The notes under the pieces are model-generated. The model saw nothing but the letters and a program-made list of their open reading frames with translations. It was not told the DNA's origin and did no database searches. A program made the position numbers and the translations under genes. Positions 55,820-60,678 of a DNA stretch of 60,678 nt are shown here, piece by piece. Source of the DNA: Echinococcus granulosus (lineage: Eukaryota; Platyhelminthes; Cestoda; Cyclophyllidea; Taeniidae); the NCBI RefSeq assembly GCF_000524195.1, contig NW_020170444.1, forward strand, positions 305,212-365,889. The letters are read 5' to 3'. Within the stretch, counting starts at the first letter, position 1; the number at the start of each line of letters is the position of its first letter.

Positions 55820-58800
55820 AAAAAGCGAGGAAATCGGTAGGTTTTGATGTTTTTACTACCTTTGCTCTTTTAGGTCTTGAAACCGATTTGCTTTCCTGAC
55901 TTGGAATCCTCTGGGGTAGGACTGCATGCTTTTCGTAATTTTTGGTGCATAGAAAGAAAATGCTCCCATTCGGAAACGCGTTTCTTTTTCAAAACGAATC
56001 GAAATTCAGTAATATGTTCTTATTTTCCGGTTATTTTTTGCTTTCTAGGGAGTTTGCTTCTCTCACCAATGAACGTTACAGGTAACTTGCATCTATCCAC
56101 CTTATTGGCTCTTCATTTCTGACATGATTTCCCTCATTCTCTATTTTCTCCTAGTGCTATACAATCTTCCTCTTCTGGGTCTTCTGGCTCGAAGATTTCT
56201 GGCGCAAGCCATTTCTCCCAATGGTCATCGAGCAGTGCTCTGAACATTACCCAGTAAGGGACGTTCTCTCTCCCACTGATTTTGTAATAGCCACAATTGT
56301 ATTCTATTGATCCGTTTTCCAGCACAAACGCAGGTCAGCCCTCCCTCAATGAGGATGTTGATATGGATGTTTCATGCATTCAGAGCCCCAACCCACCTCC
56401 GTCTACCACGTCGGACGTAATGGAGGTTTCCATGTGTATTGACGAAACAGTTGAAATGACCAGCAACCATCTCGAGTCTGAGCTCGAACCACCGGCTGAT
56501 GACACAGCTGACGTGAGCATGGAGTGTGGTGTCAGTAATGGATTCGATGGTTCCGTCAACATGGAGGCAGAATCTATGGTTCTAGAGGATTCAATTAAGT
56601 CGGACTGTGTAGAGCGTGTTGCACTCAGCACAGAATCTGCTGATTCACATTCCATTGAAACGGTCACGCCACCTTCATTTGGCGTTGATTTAAGTTCTGA
56701 GGTGGACAATCTCCAGGTGGGACCGAAGGATCATTTCCTGAGTTTTGAAAAGTCGCCATTTGTAGCTGAGAGTCGTATACCGGTCTCACCTTCTGATTGG
56801 GAGGAAGAAGAGGTGGCGAGGATAGAGCCGCAGGATCATTCACAGTTTTCGTCTCCCAAATCAGCCTTCTCCAACCCTCTGGAGGAGTTCAACAAAATCC
56901 GACCTGCTCAAGCCGCTTTCGATGTTCCGGGCTCGGCTAAGCAACCACCCCCAAGATCACTGGGCCCCCTATTTACGCCTATCCTTACTCCCATGCTCTC
57001 TACTTCAATGAGGACTCCCTCAAAACATGTGCTTCCATCGGAGGAGTTTTTTATTGCAGGCATTGGTAAACATGATCTATCAATTGCTAGAGACAGGAGG
57101 CTCACCGAGCGATTGTTAACAAACTTTGAATTTCTTCGCGCCATCTCCACGCGTGGCTTTGGTCAACTTAAAGTCGAACCACCCGTGGTAAATCTTGGCT
57201 CCGCTCTTTGTGTCACTAAACATTTGGATTAGTAACATCAACTTTATTCTCCTTCAGGTTTTGCGGCAACGCGTGACCGTGGAGGAGTTCATAAACGATA
57301 TGCTGGAGCTGAATGTATTGACAGTTATAAAGGCGTCATCCTTTGGATTTGTATTTGAAAAAGCCCTTCCCATCGAGTCCTGGAAGGCAGGAAAGGTATC
57401 CAGTGCCATTTTTAGCTGAACAATTTATTCTAATGTGCTTATTTGTTGTCTTTTTTGGATTTATCTAAGTCCTGTTTTCAAGAGTCAATATCCTTCTTTT
57501 TTTGCTGTTATGAACGTTCCTTGAAATACCCGAAGCTCTTCTTACGGTTTAATTTGTCACCTCTTATGCTATCGTTTGTGGAATAATGGATTAATTTTAT
57601 TTCATTTTTTCACACGTAATGTCATTACGTTGGTGTAGAAACCTGGAACCTCCATAACACCGCTTGTAAAATTGTCCAGGATGTGAACAAGGAGCGCACG
57701 TTTAAGCTTGAAAAGGTTACATTAGACTCATAAACCGCGAAAAAGATGGAATGTTATCTACTGGAGGCTCTAGTAAATGCTGGAGTTTTGAGTTAAAACA
57801 GAAATTTAAAACGCTGCGGAGGTTATGCTATATTTCTTAGCAGTCTTATAGCTGGATCGTCGTTGTTCAAAAAATGAACAAAATATTAGTTTTTGCATTT
57901 CATAACGACTTGATGTATACTAACAACCGTGTATAAATAAATGATTTTATCGCTTGATTCAAGCTGGATCCAGCTGCGGAACAGTACCTTCAGACCTTTT
58001 TGGATGATCTTGTAACGTTTTACGGACTTCATGCGAACAGGTGAGTTAGTATCTTTTACTCTTGGATATTGACTTATCTCCTCAATTTTGCAGCCGGACC
58101 GTGGCATACAAAAGCAGAATGGGACAGTTAGTGGATTTAGCGTTAACAGAGGTAAGCAGACCCTTGTGCTTCAATTAATCCGTAATTTTGTTTCCTGAAG
58201 TACTCCATTCATAAAGGCGTACAGCCAGTTTATCAGTTCACAATTGCTTTTTCTGTCGTTTCTTATTTAATGTGTCGGATTCCATCCAACTTTGTCGACT
58301 TTTTTAAAGGTGATATTGCGTTTTTGAAATACTAATGTCGATGAGCCTTGCTGCTTTTTCGTGCATCCCTTGCTTTCCATCTAGCCACTCGTCAACTTCG
58401 ACGAACCTGATCCCATGTCAGCCCCCTGGTTTGTCAAGTTGTCAACACATCACGGCGTTAACCTCGTCATTTAAAGTGCTGCACTTTGTCCACCGATGCC
58501 TCGAGCCACGGTTCGCCAAAATCCATATAGCTGTTGAACTTGTAATAGTTCACTAGCTTTCTCTGCCTCCCTTGGGAATGTTGAGCCATCTAAAATATCG
58601 GACTTTTGTAGGAGCGATTCCATTCCATTTTTAACTAATCACGCATGAAAATTTGCGATCGCATACAAGCTCTTGTAAATTGAGAAAGGAAGCGTAATGG
58701 CTGTGGTGGAACACGATAGTCACGGCATCTTAGGGCAAAGTTTTCCTCATTCGTTGTGCCGAATTGATTGCACGTCCTTTTGGTAGTGTTTCCACTGAAT

Positions 58801-60670
58801 TGTACTTGTTGAACAATTGCAGCAGACCAAGTCAGCCGACTTTGGGTTGAATTTCTTGAAGGAGTTCAATGAATTATCCATTGATGGGGTAAGTTACCAT
58901 GCTTTTTAAGCCTCTTTATAGTTTTTGCTTATCTACACCCCCTATATTTGTAGAGGGGCTACACAGGACTGTAAGTGGCTTAATTATTTTACTACGGTAG
59001 TACCTAATCGGAGTGATCAGTGTCATATAATATTCTGCCTTTAATTCCTTATACATGTCACTACTTTTTTCACTAACCGGTGGTTTTTTGAGAGAGTTCA
59101 TTGAAGTTACTCAGGAGGTAGGAACAAATGTGGTGCTGCAATTTGGCAGCCTGGTGGAAAGATCTCTTTTGAATAGTAATGGTGCATGCCATTAACTTTA
59201 AAGAGGTTAATTTATCACGTATTGTGTCCGTTGGACTGCCATTGGTTTATCGCATAATGCCTTTGGGCACCCGAGTTAGCTCTGAAGGGATTGTAAATTG
59301 CATGATTCTGAAAGTCACCTTTTTCTGGGTCTACAAGAAGGGTGAACACCTACTCGAATAGGTGGTAGAAGCGGAACTATATGCTACCCGCGTAGAAGAC
59401 AAATCGCATGAAGCTTAAGAAACTCGTATAACCGTGTGTGTAACCTAAATACACATTCTTGAGCATTCATGGCAATTCCAAATCCTTGTAGAAAATCCAG
59501 CGTATTAACTTCCTGAGGGACCTTTTCTGCAACCGAATTTGTGCTAATGCTGTCAATAAAGTTGTTTCCAGCCTTCAATTCCCCTTGGGAGTAAGTTGAC
59601 TCATCCACTTTTTTGTACGTATGCATCACGTACATGCATGATTCCACATTACCTAGAATCTGGAGCGTCAATTGGAGGAGAAGGTCATTGCTCTAGAAAA
59701 GGAGGTTCAAGCTAAGTTGAGGGAGGTGGACAAGCTTCAAACCGGTGAGTTTTAGAATCCATTACCTCTTTTCGTCTCCAATTCTACAGTTCCACCCCCG
59801 CGTCTTTCCTTGCAGAACTTAATGGGTGGTCGGGCATTTTGGAAAATGAGGCTGTGTTGGTAGGTAAGTGGTGATTATCCTTTTTACCTTCCGAAATCAT
59901 TGCGACTTAATAACTACGGTCACAGATAGGATAAAGCACTACAGAGCTACCAGCGCCCATATTGTTTATGGGGGTCAAACATTCCACATTTAGTAACATT
60001 ATCTCGCGAAAAATAGTGTTTGCCACTGAAAGTATTCCCCTCGCTTCCATATTGCAGCGATAATCAAAGCTCGTGAAAACATCGAAGAGACAAAGGCGAA
60101 GACTGCGGAGGTCTTGAAGGAGAAGGAGGAGTTGCGCCTCCAATTAGAAGCTCTGGAATGTTCAAAACCGGTGAAGGAGCAGCGGGAGGGGTCATTTCAC
60201 CGCCATCTACCGACATCCTACTACGTGGGACTCGGTGCTTCCCTCTTCACCTTTGGACCCCTGGTGCCGCAATCCCGCCTCGTGGAAGTTTCCCACCGCC
60301 TGTAGGCCCTCCATTCCACTCATTTCTCATACCTTCCAGCTTTTCCACGTCTCAGGTCACCTGTGTCTCTGCAGAAGCCAACATCTATCACATAAGCACT
60401 CTGTTTGGTCTGATTCTTGTGGAGGTTCACTGTAAACATCGGCATCAATGTGGCACCTGGTCCGTGTCAAAACAGGAGATCCTGAATTTCAATATTTTCA
60501 TTCAGGAAGGTAATTTCTGTGTTTGCCTCAGCCCACTCTCCCTCTCGATAGACTTAGCTCAGTTGGATACGACAAACGATGTTGCTGACTTCGCTGTTGA
60601 CTGCTTGAAGCGGAATTGGGCTCTCCTGACGGATTGTTTTGTGGGTCGGACCTTGGAGGATGCTGTAGAT
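55820..60670 (+). CDS. KNL1: Kinetochore scaffold KNL1/Spc105 homologue (partial at both ends)
   Basis: Exons: 55820-55836, 55874-55915, 55953-56008, 56049-56081, 56155-56253, 56323-57187, 57258-57395 (or to 57402), 57639-57715 (or 57680-57715), 57964-58040, 58094-58151, 58823-58888, 59657-59744, 59816-59863, 60058-60170, 60356-60509 and 60552-60670; the window ends in the next intron. KNL1 links microtubules, PP1 and the spindle checkpoint to the Mis12 and Ndc80 complexes. Evidence: an SVLKP motif across the first junction, like the PP1-docking SILK; RKRVSFSK like RVSF; MELT-like motifs MDVS, MEVS and VEMT at 56363-56461; a Spc7-type region (RVTVEEFINDMLELNV); long coiled coils (ERQLEEKVIALEKEVQAKLR, ETKAKTAEVLKEKEELRLQL); and a strand-rich C-terminal part (YHISTLFGLILVEV, DFAVDCLKRNWALL) suiting the tandem RWD domain. 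The N-terminal ATG exon is unresolved, and the junction around 57395-57680 is ambiguous. Confidence 0.85.
55953..56008 (+). other. KNL1: KNL1 exon encoding the RVSF PP1-docking motif
   Basis: A 56-base exon between a CATAG acceptor and a GTAATA donor. CGC GTT TCT TTT lies at 55977-55988 within KENAPIRKRVSFSK. It is preceded by the SVLK (SILK-type) motif split between exons 55820-55836 and 55874-55915. The introns between these exons are 37 and 37 bases. Confidence 0.8.
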
Positions 60671-60678
60671 GTAAGTAC

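Noticed and set aside
56134..56325. Minus-strand 63-codon frame rich in Glu and Trp
   Set aside because: Complement of the KNL1 exon 56155-56253 and its flanking introns; the plus reading is supported by phase closure.

Overview
This is eukaryotic nuclear DNA. Its genes are split by GT-AG introns, several protein-coding exons are shorter than 60 bases, and long stretches hold only decayed repeats. I could assemble seven protein-coding genes exon by exon. In most of them the reading phase closes at every junction, which supports the models strongly. Metazoan-type gene content, runs of 31-40 base introns at the 5' ends of genes, and dispersed short repeats with Ty3/gypsy remnants all suggest a parasitic flatworm, probably a tapeworm. 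That assignment is inference, because no species-diagnostic RNA gene was found. Two 100-base N gaps (12111-12210 and 50131-50230) lie in or beside copies of one repeat family.

Layout. 2246-3117 (+): a three-exon gene for a mitochondrial RbfA-type ribosome assembly factor. 4265-4840 (+): a single-exon PLAC8-domain, cysteine-rich membrane-associated protein. 4841-20694: about 16 kb without a host gene, holding two decayed Ty3/gypsy pol fragments (integrase at about 16.7-17.3 kb, protease/RT at about 19.6-20.4 kb), several copies of a roughly 200-base repeat, and a pair of diverged copies of a roughly 530-base repeat. 20695-27809 (-): a nine-exon paraplegin (SPG7) gene of the m-AAA protease family. 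28620-44354 (-): a large BRWD/PHIP-type gene of at least 26 exons with WD40 repeats and two bromodomains. 46755-49560 (+): a five-exon phosphomannomutase. 51312-54833 (+): a nine-exon ARS2/SRRT gene. 55820 to the right edge (+): a kinetochore scaffold KNL1/Spc105 gene, with its first exon unresolved and its 3' end outside the window.

The genes are unrelated housekeeping functions (mitochondrial ribosome assembly and proteolysis, chromatin reading, mannose activation, cap-proximal RNA processing, kinetochore assembly), and no operon or functional cluster is evident. The most notable observation is that this paraplegin has lost all three zinc-binding residues of its protease site while keeping an intact AAA ATPase, so it is predicted to be a pseudoprotease subunit. 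Other noteworthy points are a 14-base microexon and three consecutive 31-32 base introns in the BRWD gene, a canonical asparagine in its second bromodomain where human PHIP has threonine, an apparent GA-AG intron in phosphomannomutase, a GC-AG intron in paraplegin, and PP1-docking motifs of KNL1 spread over tiny exons.
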